Source: Rhodococcus yananensis
GTDB taxonomy: Bacteria; Actinomycetota; Actinomycetes; Mycobacteriales; Mycobacteriaceae
DNA length: 54,141 nucleotides
Direction: 5' to 3'
Assembly: GCF_020515525.1 (NCBI RefSeq)
Contig: NZ_JAIYEP010000026.1
Location: 1-54,141, forward strand
The position numbers and the translations under genes were made by a program. A model generated the notes under the pieces. That model was not told the origin of the DNA and did not search any database. It saw only the letters and a program-made list of their open reading frames with translations. Below are positions 1 through 8,744 of this stretch, one piece after another (the stretch's first letter is position 1; each line of letters starts with the position of its first letter).

Positions 1-50
1 CGGGACACCCGCGGGTGCGCGAACGTCCGGTGGGGAGTAGGCATGAAGAC

Positions 51-1112
51 ATGAGTGAACCCGCTGCCCCCACGACGACGGCTGCCGCATACGCGGCCAC
101 CGCCGCCGACGCCCCGCTGACGAAGACCACCATCGAACGCCGCGCGCTCGGGCCGCTCGACGTCCTCATCGCGATCGAGTTCGCCGGTATCTGCCATTCC
201 GACATCCACACCGCTCGCAACGAGTGGGGCGGCACGAAGTATCCGGTGGTGCCCGGCCACGAGATCGTCGGCATCGTCGCGGCCGTCGGCGCCGACGTGA
301 CCCGGCATTCGGTGGGTGATCGGGTCGGTGTCGGATGCTTCGTCGACTCGTGCGGTGAATGCGAACCGTGCGTCACCGGCTACGAACAGCACTGCACGGC
401 GCGGGTGACCGGCACCTACAACGCGATCGGGCGTGACGGGCAGGTCACCCAGGGCGGGTATTCGACGCACATCGTCGTCACCGAACACTTCGTGCTGAAG
501 GTGCCGGACGGTCTCGATCCGGCCGGTGCGGCGCCCCTGCTGTGCGCGGGAATCACCCTGTATTCACCGCTGAAACGATGGCACGCCGGACCCGGCACGA
601 AGGTGGCGATCATCGGCATGGGCGGGCTCGGGCACGTCGGTGTGAAGATCGCGTCGGCGCTCGGCGCGGAGGTGACGGTGCTGGGTCATTCGCTGTCGAA
701 GAAGGACGACGGACTGCGGTTCGGGGCGGTGGACTACCGGGCCACCACCGACCCCGCGGTGTTCAAGGAGTTGCGTTCGCGCTTCGATCTGATCCTCAAC
801 ACGGTGTCGGTCAACCTGGACATGGATCGATACCTGTCGCTGTTGAAGCTGCACGGCACGCTCGTCGAACTCGGGTTGCCCGAGAACCCGCTGAGCTTCC
901 GAGCGTTCTCCCTCGGGATCAACGACCGTGCCATCGCCGGTTCCAACGTCGGGGGCATCCCGATGACCCAGGAGATGCTCGATTTCTGCGCGGCGAAGGG
1001 CATCACCGCGGAGGTCGAGGTGATCTCGGCGGACCGCATCGACGAGGCGTACGAGCGGGTCGTCGCCAGCGACGTGCGGTATCGCTTCGTCATCGACGCC
1101 GCGACCTTCTGA
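51..1112 (+). CDS. Zinc-dependent NAD(P) alcohol dehydrogenase (cinnamyl-ADH type)
   Basis: Medium-chain dehydrogenase that interconverts alcohols and aldehydes with NAD(P)(H); cytosolic, substrate unknown. About 353 residues, normal for the family. Visible parts in order: catalytic zinc ligands C48 (GICHSD) and H70-E71 (PGHE), structural zinc cysteines C101, C104, C107 and C115, the conserved C165, and the Rossmann motif GMGGLG at 189-194. I chose the ATG at 51 because the upstream in-frame GTG at 15 adds a non-conserved stretch. It converges on sigF, with only one base between the two stop codons. The YahK/AdhC-like subgroup is likely; the physiological substrate is not readable from the sequence. 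Confidence 0.93.
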   Translation: MSEPAAPTTTAAAYAATAADAPLTKTTIERRALGPLDVLIAIEFAGICHSDIHTARNEWGGTKYPVVPGHEIVGIVAAVGADVTRHSVGDRVGVGCFVDSCGECEPCVTGYEQHCTARVTGTYNAIGRDGQVTQGGYSTHIVVTEHFVLKVPDGLDPAGAAPLLCAGITLYSPLKRWHAGPGTKVAIIGMGGLGHVGVKIASALGAEVTVLGHSLSKKDDGLRFGAVDYRATTDPAVFKELRSRFDLILNTVSVNLDMDRYLSLLKLHGTLVELGLPENPLSFRAFSLGINDRAIAGSNVGGIPMTQEMLDFCAAKGITAEVEVISADRIDEAYERVVASDVRYRFVIDAATF

Positions 1113-1113
1113 T

Positions 1114-1896
1114 TCAGAACGTGTCGCCGAGCTGCTCGCGCAGGTGCGCGAGCGTCTTCGCGAGCAGCCGCGACACATGCATCTGCGACACGCCCACCTG
1201 CTCGGCGATCTGCGTCTGTGTCCGATTGCCGAAGAACCGCAGTACGACGATGGTGCGTTCGCGCGTGGGCAGAGCGTCGAGCAACGGGCGCAGGGCCTCG
1301 TGGTTGTCGACGTCGTCGAGCGCGGCGTCGTACTCCCCGAGGGTGTCGGCGAGGGTGAGCCCGTCGTCGGTGTGCGGGGCCGACCGGTCCACCGACACGG
1401 TCTGGTAGGCGTTGCCGGCGACCAGCCCCTCGAGCACCTCCTCGTGACCGATACCGAGTTCCTCGGCGAGTTCGCTCGGCGACGGCGCACGACCCAACCG
1501 CTGGGACAGATCGGCGGTCGCCCTACCGAGCGCACTGTGCAGTTCCTTCATGCGGCGGGGGACCCGGACAGCCCAGCCGCTGTCCCGGAAATGGCGGCGC
1601 ACCTCGCCCATGATCGTCGGTACCGCGAACGACGCGAAGTCCGTGCCGCGTTCGGGATCGAACCGGTCGACGGCGTTCACCAGTCCGAGCCGCGCGACCT
1701 GCTGCAGGTCTTCGAGGGATTCACCCCGGCCGTCGAAGCGTCGCGCGATGTGTTCCGCGAGCGGCAGGCACCGTTCGACGACGGAGTCGCGGAGGCACGC
1801 GCGCTCCGGGTCGTCCTCGGGGAGCGAACGGAGTTCGTTCAGGGAATCGGCGACATCGGCGTATTCGTCGCTCGTCCTGCCTGTCGCACGTTTCAC
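1114..1896 (-). CDS. sigF: RNA polymerase sigma factor SigF (stress/stationary-phase type)
   Basis: Alternative sigma-70 family factor of the SigB/SigF group, 260 residues. Region 2 is seen around residues 62-115 (LEDLQQVARLGLVNAVDRF, then the PTIMGEVRRHFRD segment), region 3 at 115-165, and the region 4 helix-turn-helix at 205-255 (QTQIAEQVGVSQMHVSRLL). The sequence resembles mycobacterial SigF along its whole length. The GTG start at 1896 overlaps the stop of the anti-sigma gene by four bases (GTGA), so the two are probably translationally coupled. A longer open frame upstream only runs antisense through the anti-sigma gene region and is not conserved. Activity should be controlled by the upstream anti-sigma factor. 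Confidence 0.95.
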   Translation of the reverse strand: MKRATGRTSDEYADVADSLNELRSLPEDDPERACLRDSVVERCLPLAEHIARRFDGRGESLEDLQQVARLGLVNAVDRFDPERGTDFASFAVPTIMGEVRRHFRDSGWAVRVPRRMKELHSALGRATADLSQRLGRAPSPSELAEELGIGHEEVLEGLVAGNAYQTVSVDRSAPHTDDGLTLADTLGEYDAALDDVDNHEALRPLLDALPTRERTIVVLRFFGNRTQTQIAEQVGVSQMHVSRLLAKTLAHLREQLGDTF

Positions 1897-2375
1897 CGAG
1901 CGGAACTGCCTTCGCTCAGTGTCAGTGCGATGGTGGCGACGGTGCCGCCGTCGCCGTCGCTGTCGGCGTCCGAGGATACGGACACCGAGTCGGTCAGTGC
2001 CTCGAGGACGTGCCACCCGAACGAACGGGATCGGTCGGCGGCGATGTCGCCGCGTGTGGGTGCCGACAGGATGATCGACAGTTCGCCGGGGGTCGTCTCG
2101 AAGATGCACGACAGGGTCGAGGTGGTCGCGGAATCGGTGATCAGTCGCGTCGCGGCTTCGTCCACGGCCAGCTTGACGTCTTCGACCGTGTCGAGGTCGA
2201 AATCCTGCCGGAGCGCGATCGCTGCTGCGACGGCCCTCAGGACCGACAGCTGGTCGGCATCCGCGCGAACGCGCAGTTCGACTGTGGACGGGGTGTTTTC
2301 GCGTACGGAATCGATCGACGCGGATCTCGCCATGAGGGTGTGTGCTCCATGCGTGCGCTCTGCGGTGGTGGCCAT
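1893..2375 (-). CDS. usfX: Anti-sigma F factor (UsfX/RsbW, GHKL ATPase fold)
   Basis: Serine-kinase-type anti-sigma factor expected to bind and silence SigF, 160 residues. The stretch VKLAVDEAATRLI (about 77-89) and SFGWHVLEALTDSV (about 116-130) match mycobacterial UsfX. As in UsfX, the canonical catalytic Asn of the N-box (E-x-x-x-N) is not evident, so kinase activity is uncertain even though binding is likely. It is first in a two-gene operon with sigF (4-base overlap). A SigF-like -10 GGGTAC lies about 36 bases upstream, suggesting autoregulation. Release from SigF would need an antagonist; the STAS protein encoded divergently next door is the obvious local candidate (inference). Confidence 0.9.
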   Translation of the reverse strand: MATTAERTHGAHTLMARSASIDSVRENTPSTVELRVRADADQLSVLRAVAAAIALRQDFDLDTVEDVKLAVDEAATRLITDSATTSTLSCIFETTPGELSIILSAPTRGDIAADRSRSFGWHVLEALTDSVSVSSDADSDGDGGTVATIALTLSEGSSAR

Positions 2376-2410
2376 CGCGGTCTTCTCTTCTCCTGTGGTC
2401 CGGGCGAGGG

Positions 2411-2437
2411 TACCCGCCCGGGCGACGTTTCAATCGT
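2411..2437 (-). promoter_or_regulatory. Candidate SigF-type promoter of the usfX-sigF operon
   Basis: On the minus strand a GGGTAC -10 (2410-2415) is preceded, 15-17 bases upstream, by GATTGA at about 2432-2437. The mycobacterial SigF consensus is GGTTT-N15-17-GGGTA. The -10 fits well and the -35 only partly. Position and orientation fit SigF autoregulation. Confidence 0.45.
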
Positions 2438-2595
2438 CGCAGCGGCGGCGGGACGACGGGTGTGCCGGTCGGTTGAGGGTGAATGCATCGTCCATTAGGG
2501 TGGATGGCGGTTGAGCACACAGCCGGGAACGTGAAGTGCCTCGCAGTTGCGCGGTGTCCGGTGCTCGGAATGCCGCTGCGGCGTACTCTCTCATG

Positions 2596-2631
2596 CTTCG
2601 ATGTTGGGAAGTGCTTCGATGTCGGGAAGTG
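2596..2631 (+). repeat. Tandem 18-bp repeat duplicating a translation start region
   Basis: Two adjacent copies of CTTCGATGTYGGGAAGTG (2596-2613 and 2614-2631) differ at one base. Each copy carries an ATG and a GGGAA Shine-Dalgarno-like element, so the duplication gives the STAS gene two possible initiation modules (ATG at 2619 and ATG at 2634). Confidence 0.85.
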
Positions 2632-3113
2632 CAATGGCCGTCAGATCGGATGGTGCAGGACTGCGTTCGCCGAGGGAAACGGCCTCTCGGTCCGGTCGCA
2701 CGGAGTCCGTCCGGGCCGAACCCGTCCGGGGTGAATCCGCCGCCGACGTTGCGGGAGTGAGCCCGGGCGCACGATTCGCCGCGCGGCCGATCAGTTCCGA
2801 ACTCGCGTGGGTGGGGGTGTCCGGGGACGTCGATCTCCGCAATGCCGATGACCTCCGAAGATTCGCGTGCCATCACTTCCGGAGGTCTCCGCGTCTGGTC
2901 CTCGATCTCGCCGACGTCGGCTTCTTCGGAACCGCGGGACTCCGCGTGTTCGAGGGACTCGACGAACATGCGCTCGGGTCGGGGGCGCGTTGGGTCCTCG
3001 TGTGCGACCGGCCCGTCGCGCGGTTGCTGCGGATCGCCGACCCCGAGCGACACGTGCGGATGCACGGTTCCCTCGAAGCCGCGATGAGTTCGCTGCGGCG
3101 GCCGACGATGTGA
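2619..3113 (+). CDS. STAS-domain protein, anti-sigma factor antagonist-like
   Basis: SpoIIAA/RsbV-like STAS domain in the last ~105 residues (LAWVGVSGDVDLRNADDL, then LVLDLADVGFFGTAGLRVF, then HVRMHGSLEAAM). In partner-switching systems such a protein is phosphorylated by a GHKL anti-sigma kinase and, when unphosphorylated, releases the sigma factor. The residue at the usual phospho-serine is threonine here (FGTAGL). The N-terminal ~50 residues are Arg/Ser/Glu-rich and unlike a folded domain. The start is uncertain: ATG 2619 (SD GGGAA, 8-base spacer) or ATG 2634 (5-base spacer). It is transcribed divergently from usfX-sigF, which supports, but does not prove, a role in SigF control. Confidence 0.8.
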   Translation: MSGSAMAVRSDGAGLRSPRETASRSGRTESVRAEPVRGESAADVAGVSPGARFAARPISSELAWVGVSGDVDLRNADDLRRFACHHFRRSPRLVLDLADVGFFGTAGLRVFEGLDEHALGSGARWVLVCDRPVARLLRIADPERHVRMHGSLEAAMSSLRRPTM

Positions 3114-3138
3114 AGCGGTGGCGGGCGGTCTGCGCCGG

Positions 3139-3498
3139 TCAGCCGGCCACCCCGGCTGAGATCCCCGCATACACGAGCATGAGAACGAAGAGTGCCCACC
3201 CGGTGCCGTGCCAGATCGGCCAGGTACCACCGGCACGCCACGTCCGGTAGGCCTGGACGAATGCGCCCGCCCCACCGAGCAGAAGGATCGCGGTGGGTCC
3301 GAACAGCAGGATGCTGCGCGCCGGCTCGGTGCACACCGCGAACTCGTCGTCGGCGCATGTGTCACCGGATCCGGCCGACCACACGACGACCGCGAACATC
3401 AGAACCAGTGCGAGCGCGACGGTCGTGGCCGCGTACCACATCGCGCTGCGGAAGGTGCGCGGGTCGTTCCAGCGCTTCTCGACATCGCTGTTCCTCAC
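3139..3498 (-). CDS. Small three-helix membrane protein of unknown function
   Basis: 119 residues. A short charged N-terminus (VEKRWNDPRTFRSAM) is followed by three hydrophobic segments at about 21-42, 61-80 and 99-117. The first loop contains two cysteines (C48 and C56, in GDTCADDEFAVC) that could form an extracytoplasmic disulfide. I recognise no family. The start is the GTG at 3498, preceded by a GGAGACGA element; an upstream extension in frame is Arg-rich and looks non-coding. It lies tail-to-tail with the STAS gene and downstream of otsA on the same strand. Confidence 0.7.
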   Translation of the reverse strand: MRNSDVEKRWNDPRTFRSAMWYAATTVALALVLMFAVVVWSAGSGDTCADDEFAVCTEPARSILLFGPTAILLLGGAGAFVQAYRTWRAGGTWPIWHGTGWALFVLMLVYAGISAGVAG

Positions 3499-3602
3499 GT
3501 CCGGGTCGTCTCCGTTCCGTCGTCGAGGGGAACCGTGTACACGGGGTTCCCGGGTGCTTCGGGGTGCAAACCCGACGCGGGCGCCGGCGCGTACGGTTCG
3601 CG

Positions 3603-5111
3603 TCAGGCCTCCTGCTGCAGGACGTCGGCGCCGGCGTCGCGCAGGTCCGCGAGGAAGCTGCGCGCCCAACGCTCGACGTCGTGCGTCATCACCTGGGTGT
3701 GCATCGACCGCATCCGTCTCGTCAGGCTCGGATCGTCCCGCCGCACCGCCTCGACGATCGCGCGTTCGACATCCTCCAGATCGTGCGGATTGACCAACAG
3801 TGCCCGCCGGAGCTCCGCGGCCGCCCCGGCGAACTCGCTGAGCACGAGAGCGCCGGAGCCGTCACCGTGGCACGCGACGTACTCCTTCGCGACCAGGTTC
3901 ATCCCGTCGCGCAGCGGTGTCACCAGCATGACGTCGGCACCCGTGTACATGGCGACGAGTTCGTCCCGGTCGACGGGCCGGTGCAGGTAGTGCACGACCG
4001 GCCTGCCCAGCTCGCCGAATTCGCCGTTGATGCGGCCGATCTCCCTCTCGACGTCGTTGCGCAGCTCCGCATACGCTTCGAGACGTTCGCGACTCGGTGT
4101 GGCGAGCTGCACCATCACGACCTTCTCCGGGTCCAGCCTTCCATCGGCGAACAGTTCCCGCAGGGCCTCGATGCGCAGGTTGATGCCCTTGGTGTAGTCG
4201 AGTCGGTCGACGCCCAGCAGGATCGTTTCGGGATCGCCGAGTTCCGCCCGGATCCGTGCGGCCCGCCGGAGCGTGTCGTCGTGCCGCGACCGATCGCGCA
4301 ACTGCGCCGAATCGATCGAGATCGGGTAGGCGCCGACCCGCACACTGCGGTCACCGAGATCGATGCGGCCGCTGCCTCGCCGCCCGTCTCCGGTGGTCGG
4401 CAGATCGAGGAGAACCCGGGCGAGCTGCCGGAAGTTCTTGGCGCCGTCGGGCAGGTGGAAGCCGACGAGGTCTGCCCCGAGAAGACCTTCGACGATCGAC
4501 CTGCGCCACGGCAACTGCAGGAACAGTTCGGACGGTGGGAAGGGAATGTGCAGGAAGAACCCGATGGTGAGATCGGGACGCAACTCCCGCAGCAGGCGCG
4601 GCACGAGTTGCAGCTGGTAGTCGTGTACCCACACCGTGGCGCCGTTCGCGGCGGCGCGTGCCGCCGCGTGCGCGAAACGTTCGTTGATCCGACGGTAGGT
4701 GCGCCACCATGCCCGGTCGAAGGTCGGTGTGACCAGAGCATCGTGGTACAGCGGCCAGAGGGTGTCGTTCGAGAAACCCTCGTAGTACTCGGCCACGTCG
4801 TCCTCGTCGAGACGCACCGGATGCAGGGTCAGGCAGTCCTCGACGAACGGCTCGAGTTCGACTCCTGCGGATCCGGGCCAACCCACCCACGCCCCACCGG
4901 AGGAACGCAGGACCGGTTCGAGCGCCGTGACGAGGCCGCCCGGGCTGCGTCGCCATTCGGGTGGACCGCCGTCGGCGGGTGTCACCAGGTCGACGGGGAG
5001 ACGGTTCGCGACGACGACGAGATCCTGCGGTTCGGGTTCGGGGTTGCCGGTGCGACCGTTCACCGGCCGACGGGTCCGGTCACGGTCGACGGCCGCATCG
5101 CGTTCACTCAT
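3603..5111 (-). CDS. otsA: Trehalose-6-phosphate synthase
   Basis: GT20 glycosyltransferase joining UDP- or ADP-glucose to glucose-6-phosphate to give trehalose-6-phosphate, the first step of the OtsAB route; trehalose is an osmoprotectant and the source of trehalose mycolates. 502 residues, usual length. Seen: the N-terminal NRLPVDL (36-42) and SPGGLVTAL loop that binds glucose-6-phosphate, the HDYQL motif, the [11 protein letters not shown] motif, and [17 protein letters not shown] near the donor site. Start ATG at 5111. No otsB is adjacent. The setting beside sigF and ppk2 fits a general-stress neighbourhood (inference). Confidence 0.95.
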   Translation of the reverse strand: MSERDAAVDRDRTRRPVNGRTGNPEPEPQDLVVVANRLPVDLVTPADGGPPEWRRSPGGLVTALEPVLRSSGGAWVGWPGSAGVELEPFVEDCLTLHPVRLDEDDVAEYYEGFSNDTLWPLYHDALVTPTFDRAWWRTYRRINERFAHAAARAAANGATVWVHDYQLQLVPRLLRELRPDLTIGFFLHIPFPPSELFLQLPWRRSIVEGLLGADLVGFHLPDGAKNFRQLARVLLDLPTTGDGRRGSGRIDLGDRSVRVGAYPISIDSAQLRDRSRHDDTLRRAARIRAELGDPETILLGVDRLDYTKGINLRIEALRELFADGRLDPEKVVMVQLATPSRERLEAYAELRNDVEREIGRINGEFGELGRPVVHYLHRPVDRDELVAMYTGADVMLVTPLRDGMNLVAKEYVACHGDGSGALVLSEFAGAAAELRRALLVNPHDLEDVERAIVEAVRRDDPSLTRRMRSMHTQVMTHDVERWARSFLADLRDAGADVLQQEA

Positions 5112-5337
5112 CGTGCAGGGTGTCCTCTCCGCTCGCCCGCCTGGTCGTCGGCGGGGAGCAGCGTCGCCAACACTGTCATGCGCCAATCTAGCCGTCGGGG
5201 TCGACGGAACCGTTCGATCGCCGCGCGCGCCGCCGGCCACACGGATTCCGGAACCGGCGAGGGCGGTGTGGCTTCCCGCGGCACCGGACTGTCGTAAACC
5301 GTGGCGGTGACCCACGCGGGGTGGCATCGTCGACCCC

Positions 5338-5778
5338 ATGGCTACTTCGGAGAATCCGGGGGCGAGTGTGCCCGGCGAGTACAGCGTCGACGACGAGGAC
5401 CAGCTCCAGCCGGAGGACACCCTCATCGAACGCGGGCCGGAGGACATCCTCGACGAGGGGATCTCGCCACCGGAGCGGCCGCTGGCCCTCGAACCGCACG
5501 ACACGCTGGATGCGCGACTCGAGGAGGAGGAACCGGACGGTGCCCTCGACACGGGAACCGAGTCCGGTGACCGGACCGACTATCCGTCCCGCACCGAGGT
5601 CGGCGACGTCCGCGCCGGTCGACTCGTCGCACCCGACGAAGGCACCGGCGAGGACGTCGACAAGGACCTGATCGGAACGGATGTGGGAATCGACGGGGCC
5701 GGCGCGTCGGCGGAGGAGGCCGCCGTGCATCGGTTCGACGAAGGCGACGTCGACACCGGAGTCCCACCGGAACGGTGA
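5338..5778 (+). CDS. DUF5709 family acidic protein
   Basis: 146-residue, strongly acidic, low-complexity soluble protein with no signal peptide or membrane segment. The N-terminal [35 protein letters not shown] and the later [14 protein letters not shown] and HRFDEGDV pattern match the DUF5709 family common in Actinobacteria, whose function is not known. It is probably intrinsically disordered in part. Its TGA is followed closely by the reductase-like gene on the same strand, so the two are likely cotranscribed. Confidence 0.85.
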   Translation: MATSENPGASVPGEYSVDDEDQLQPEDTLIERGPEDILDEGISPPERPLALEPHDTLDARLEEEEPDGALDTGTESGDRTDYPSRTEVGDVRAGRLVAPDEGTGEDVDKDLIGTDVGIDGAGASAEEAAVHRFDEGDVDTGVPPER

Positions 5779-5822
5779 CGGACCGTTTCCCGTTCGACCA
5801 CGATCGACCACAGGAGCCTGCA

Positions 5823-6371
5823 GTGGGCAAGACCGTCTACTTCACCGCGTCCACCGTGAACGGATTCCTCGCGTCCGACGACCACGACCTGAGTTGGTTG
5901 CTCACCCGCGACATCGATCAGGGCGGACCCGGCGGCGGGGAGGAGTTCTTCGCGACCGTCGGGGCGATGGTCATGGGGTCGTCGACGTATCGGTGGATCC
6001 TCGATCACGAGGGAGCCGACGCGTGGGAGTACGACGTTCCGTGCTGGGTGTTCACCCATCGCGACGATCTGCCGGTGGCGCGCCGGAACGGTCGCCGGGG
6101 AGACATCCGGTTCACCCGCGCCGACGTCGCGGACGTGCATGCCGAGATGTCGGCCGCCGCGGGCGGGCGCGATCTGTGGATGGTCGGTGGCGGAGACCTC
6201 GCCGGGCAGTTCGCCGACGCCGGACTGCTCGACGAGGTGATCGTGTCGTTCGCGCCCGTCACCCTCGCGTCGGGCCGGCCGCTGCTGCCGCGGCACGTCG
6301 AACTCGAACTCCTCGACGTCGCGCGCAACCGTGACTTCGTCGTCGCCACGTACCGCGTCGGGAAGCGGTAG
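5823..6371 (+). CDS. Dihydrofolate reductase family protein (RibD C-terminal-like)
   Basis: 182-residue RibD_C/DHFR-fold protein, probably an NADPH-dependent reductase of unknown substrate. Typical features are the opening YFTASTVNGFLA, GAMVMGSSTYRWIL, the nucleotide-binding WMVGGGDLAGQFADAGLLDEV, and a C-terminal FVVATYRV strand. The start GTG at 5823 has AGGAG six bases upstream; an in-frame GTG at 5775 overlapping the preceding stop is possible but lacks such a site. It follows the DUF5709 gene by 44 bases. Confidence 0.88.
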   Translation: MGKTVYFTASTVNGFLASDDHDLSWLLTRDIDQGGPGGGEEFFATVGAMVMGSSTYRWILDHEGADAWEYDVPCWVFTHRDDLPVARRNGRRGDIRFTRADVADVHAEMSAAAGGRDLWMVGGGDLAGQFADAGLLDEVIVSFAPVTLASGRPLLPRHVELELLDVARNRDFVVATYRVGKR

Positions 6372-6404
6372 CACCCCGATCTCCTTGTGACCGTCATCAC
6401 CCGG

Positions 6405-6409
6405 GGGTA
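6405..6409 (+). promoter_or_regulatory. Possible SigF-like -10 (GGGTA) before the small membrane protein gene
   Basis: GGGTAC begins 49 bases upstream of the start codon, with a CTTGTG sequence about 16 bases further upstream that only loosely resembles the SigF -35. Its presence in the SigF neighbourhood makes it worth listing; support is weak. Confidence 0.25.
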
Positions 6410-6453
6410 CCGTCGGAGTCACCGAACTCCCAGCTCGGGAAGGAGAAGAGGCC

Positions 6454-6675
6454 GTGAAGCTCAATCTCTTCGTCGCGTGGTCGGGGTACGCACTCGCACT
6501 CGTTGCGGTCCTGACGATCGCGCTCGCACTGGTCGCAGCAGGCACCGGGTACGGCGGACACGCACTCACGAGTGGCATCGTCGCCGCCGTGGCCGTGATC
6601 CTGGGGATCCTGATGGTGGCGGGAGCGAGCCGACGCGACCACAGGCATCACATGGAGACACCGCACCTGTTCTGA
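6454..6675 (+). CDS. Small two-helix membrane protein
   Basis: 73 residues with two transmembrane helices (about 8-30 and 39-57), separated by a Gly-rich turn, and a His/Arg-rich cytoplasmic tail (SRRDHRHHMETPHLF). No family recognised. Start GTG at 6454 with AGGAG at 6441-6445 and a further GAAGAG closer to the codon. It converges on the polyphosphate kinase gene. Confidence 0.72.
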   Translation: MKLNLFVAWSGYALALVAVLTIALALVAAGTGYGGHALTSGIVAAVAVILGILMVAGASRRDHRHHMETPHLF

Positions 6676-6697
6676 CCCGACACGCGGCGCCCGGCGG

Positions 6698-7564
6698 TCA
6701 CGATTCCGCCAGGCGTCGTTTCTCGGTGTCGATGTCGAAGGTCGGTTCGGGCCAGTCGAGGTCGAGCCGCTCGAACGCGTCGATGAGCAGTTCGGTGACC
6801 GCGATGCGGCTGTACCACTTGCGGTCGGCCGGAACCACGTACCACGGCGCGTAATCGGTGTTCGTCCGGTCCAGCATGTCCTGGTACGCCTTCTGGTACT
6901 CGGGCCACAGTGACCGTTCGGTGACGTCGCTCGGGTTGTACTTCCAGTGCTTGTCGCGACGCTCGAGGCGTTCGGCGAGCCGCTGCTTCTGTTCGTCGAG
7001 GGAGACGAACATCGCCACCTTGACGATCGTGGTGCCGGTGTCGGCGAGTTCGCGTTCGAACCGATTGATCTCGTCGTACCGGTGCCGCCACACGTTCTCG
7101 GGAACCAGGTCGTGCACGCGGACCACCAGCACGTCCTCGTAGTGCGAGCGGTCGAACACGCCGAGTTGGCCGTCGCGGGGGAGTGCCTTGCGGATGCGCC
7201 ACAGGTAGTGGTGGCGCAGTTCCTCGGGTGTGGGTACTCCGAAGGCGGTGTGGTCGACCCCCTGCGGGTCGACGTGTCCGATGACGTGCCGCACCATGCC
7301 GCCCTTGCCCGACGTGTCCATCCCCTGCAGGACCAGCAACACCGACCGTTCGTCGCCGGTGCGGCCGTTGGCGAACAGCATCTCCTGCAGGTGGGAGAGC
7401 ACGGCACCGCGCTCCTCGAGCAGCCGTTCCCCGAGGTCCTTGTCGCCGTCGAACCCCGGGGTTCCGTTCGTGTCGAGATCGGCGATGCGCAGGTGCGGTC
7501 CGGCGCGCAACGCCTCGGTCGCGGGGGTGTGCCAGTGCTCTGCGCGCTTTCCGCTCTTGCCCAT
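6698..7564 (-). CDS. PPK2 family polyphosphate kinase / polyphosphate:nucleotide phosphotransferase
   Basis: Transfers phosphate between polyphosphate and nucleotides; 288 residues, a single PPK2 domain. Seen: Walker A-like LQGMDTSGKGGMV, the lid/active-site DRSHYEDVLVVRVH, and RLERRDKHWKYNPSD followed by PWYVVPADRKWYSRI near the end, all typical of PPK2. Whether it prefers NDP or NMP substrates cannot be told. The start is ATG 7564; a longer reading runs back into the DUF4873 gene. It lies downstream of the DUF4873 and TetR genes on the same strand. Confidence 0.93.
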   Translation of the reverse strand: MGKSGKRAEHWHTPATEALRAGPHLRIADLDTNGTPGFDGDKDLGERLLEERGAVLSHLQEMLFANGRTGDERSVLLVLQGMDTSGKGGMVRHVIGHVDPQGVDHTAFGVPTPEELRHHYLWRIRKALPRDGQLGVFDRSHYEDVLVVRVHDLVPENVWRHRYDEINRFERELADTGTTIVKVAMFVSLDEQKQRLAERLERRDKHWKYNPSDVTERSLWPEYQKAYQDMLDRTNTDYAPWYVVPADRKWYSRIAVTELLIDAFERLDLDWPEPTFDIDTEKRRLAES

Positions 7565-7611
7565 GGCGACGAGGGTGCCACAGGTGGGGCGTGTGTCGGT
7601 GGAACGCGACG

Positions 7612-7968
7612 TCAGTCGTCGGACGCGTCGTCGGAGATCGTCCGGTAGGGCGGTGTCGACGTGCCGTCCACCATGTGACTGCCCCACAGGTCGACCTCGG
7701 TGATGCGGGCGGTGGCGGTCAACTCCCCGTCGTCGGTGGTGACGGTGATGGTCACGTCGGTGCCGGAACCGAGGGGGGTTCCGGCGGGCAACGCCGCGGT
7801 GAGACCACGCAGTCGGCCGCGCCACACGTGGCGCCCGAGAATCGGATCGAAGTGGCCGGACAACTGGATGTCGACGGTGGCGTGGGCGGCGCCGACGGTG
7901 ACGTCGGCGGGTCCCCGGTACGCACCGGTGTCTTCGTCGTCGTGATGGTGTGCAGTGGGCTCGGACAT
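7612..7968 (-). CDS. DUF4873 domain protein
   Basis: 118-residue soluble beta-rich protein. The pattern YRGPADVTVGAAHATVDIQLSGHFDPILGRHVWRGRL is the DUF4873 signature, a domain found alone or fused to flavin monooxygenases in Actinobacteria; its own role is unknown. The N-terminus is His/Asp-rich (HHHDDEDTG). A TAACCT -10 lies seven bases before the ATG, so the mRNA is probably leaderless. A 21-bp inverted repeat covers the promoter spacer just downstream of the tetR-like gene, suggesting control by that regulator. Confidence 0.85.
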   Translation of the reverse strand: MSEPTAHHHDDEDTGAYRGPADVTVGAAHATVDIQLSGHFDPILGRHVWRGRLRGLTAALPAGTPLGSGTDVTITVTTDDGELTATARITEVDLWGSHMVDGTSTPPYRTISDDASDD

Positions 7969-7975
7969 GCCGGCC

Positions 7976-8004
7976 AGGTTACACGTTACCCGCAGTTACG
8001 TGAA
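7976..8004 (-). promoter_or_regulatory. Leaderless promoter with embedded operator for the DUF4873 gene
   Basis: Minus strand: -35 TTCACG (7999-8004), 17-base spacer, -10 TAACCT (7976-7981), then seven bases to the ATG at 7968. The inverted repeat CACGTTAC-N5-GTTACGTG (7982-8002, one mismatched pair) fills the spacer and overlaps the -35, the usual place for a TetR-type operator. Confidence 0.5.
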
Positions 8005-8009
8005 TTGGC

Positions 8010-8744
8010 TCACTCGGTGTCGGGCACCAGCGGGTGGGGTTGGGCGTTGAAGCGGGTCGGCGACCCGCCCGCGCCGGCGATGCCCGTCATTCCACCCCAC
8101 GCCATCATCGTGAGGTAGTCGATGAGATCCTCGGCGGACATCGACTTGTTCGAGATCCACCAGTGTGTCGCCAGCTGGATCGCGCCCACGATGCCGTAGG
8201 CCCACGGAACGGACCCGCCCGAATCCATCTCGAGCCGCCGCAGGCGCTCACCCAGCACGGTCGCGACCAGTTCGGCGATCATGCGTTCGGAGTCGGCGAC
8301 GACATCGTGGCTCGCCGACGAGTTGTTCGACATCACGTACAGGTAGACCTCGGGGTCCTCCGCCACGGTCTCGACGTAGGTGGCGATCGCGACACGGGTG
8401 AGGTCGAACTCGTCGAGATCCTCACCGACCGCCGCGTACAACCGCGGCGCGAGGATCTTCTCGACGTACCGCATCATCGTCGCGGTGGTCAGATCGTTCT
8501 TGTCGGTGAAGTAGCGGTACAGCACGGTCTTCGACACCCCGATCTCCGAGGCGATCTCGTCCATCCCGATGTCGTGTCCTCGGGTGCGGATCGCCCGGAT
8601 CGTGCCGTCGACGAGTTCTTCGCGGCGCGCGATCTTGTGCTCGTGCCAGCGACGCTTGCGACCGTCCTGCTTCGTGGGCGGCGTCGTGGTCACGTCGGGC
8701 TCGGTCGTGGTGTTGGCGCGATTGCTGGGCACAGGTAGTGGCAC
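8010..8744 (-). CDS. TetR family transcriptional regulator
   Basis: About 244 residues. The N-terminal helix-turn-helix is clear (TIRAIRTRGHDIGMDEIASEIGVSKTVLYRYFTDKNDL), preceded by a basic, disordered tail (KQDGRKRRWHEHKIARREE). The C-terminal ligand-binding half is typical in length but its ligand is unknown. The start is a GTG, either 8744 or 8732; I list the longer. A TAAACT -10 lies about 26 bases upstream of 8744 on the minus strand. A likely target is the palindrome in front of DUF4873 immediately downstream; the divergent DUF445 gene is a second possibility. Confidence 0.9.
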   Translation of the reverse strand: MPLPVPSNRANTTTEPDVTTTPPTKQDGRKRRWHEHKIARREELVDGTIRAIRTRGHDIGMDEIASEIGVSKTVLYRYFTDKNDLTTATMMRYVEKILAPRLYAAVGEDLDEFDLTRVAIATYVETVAEDPEVYLYVMSNNSSASHDVVADSERMIAELVATVLGERLRRLEMDSGGSVPWAYGIVGAIQLATHWWISNKSMSAEDLIDYLTMMAWGGMTGIAGAGGSPTRFNAQPHPLVPDTE

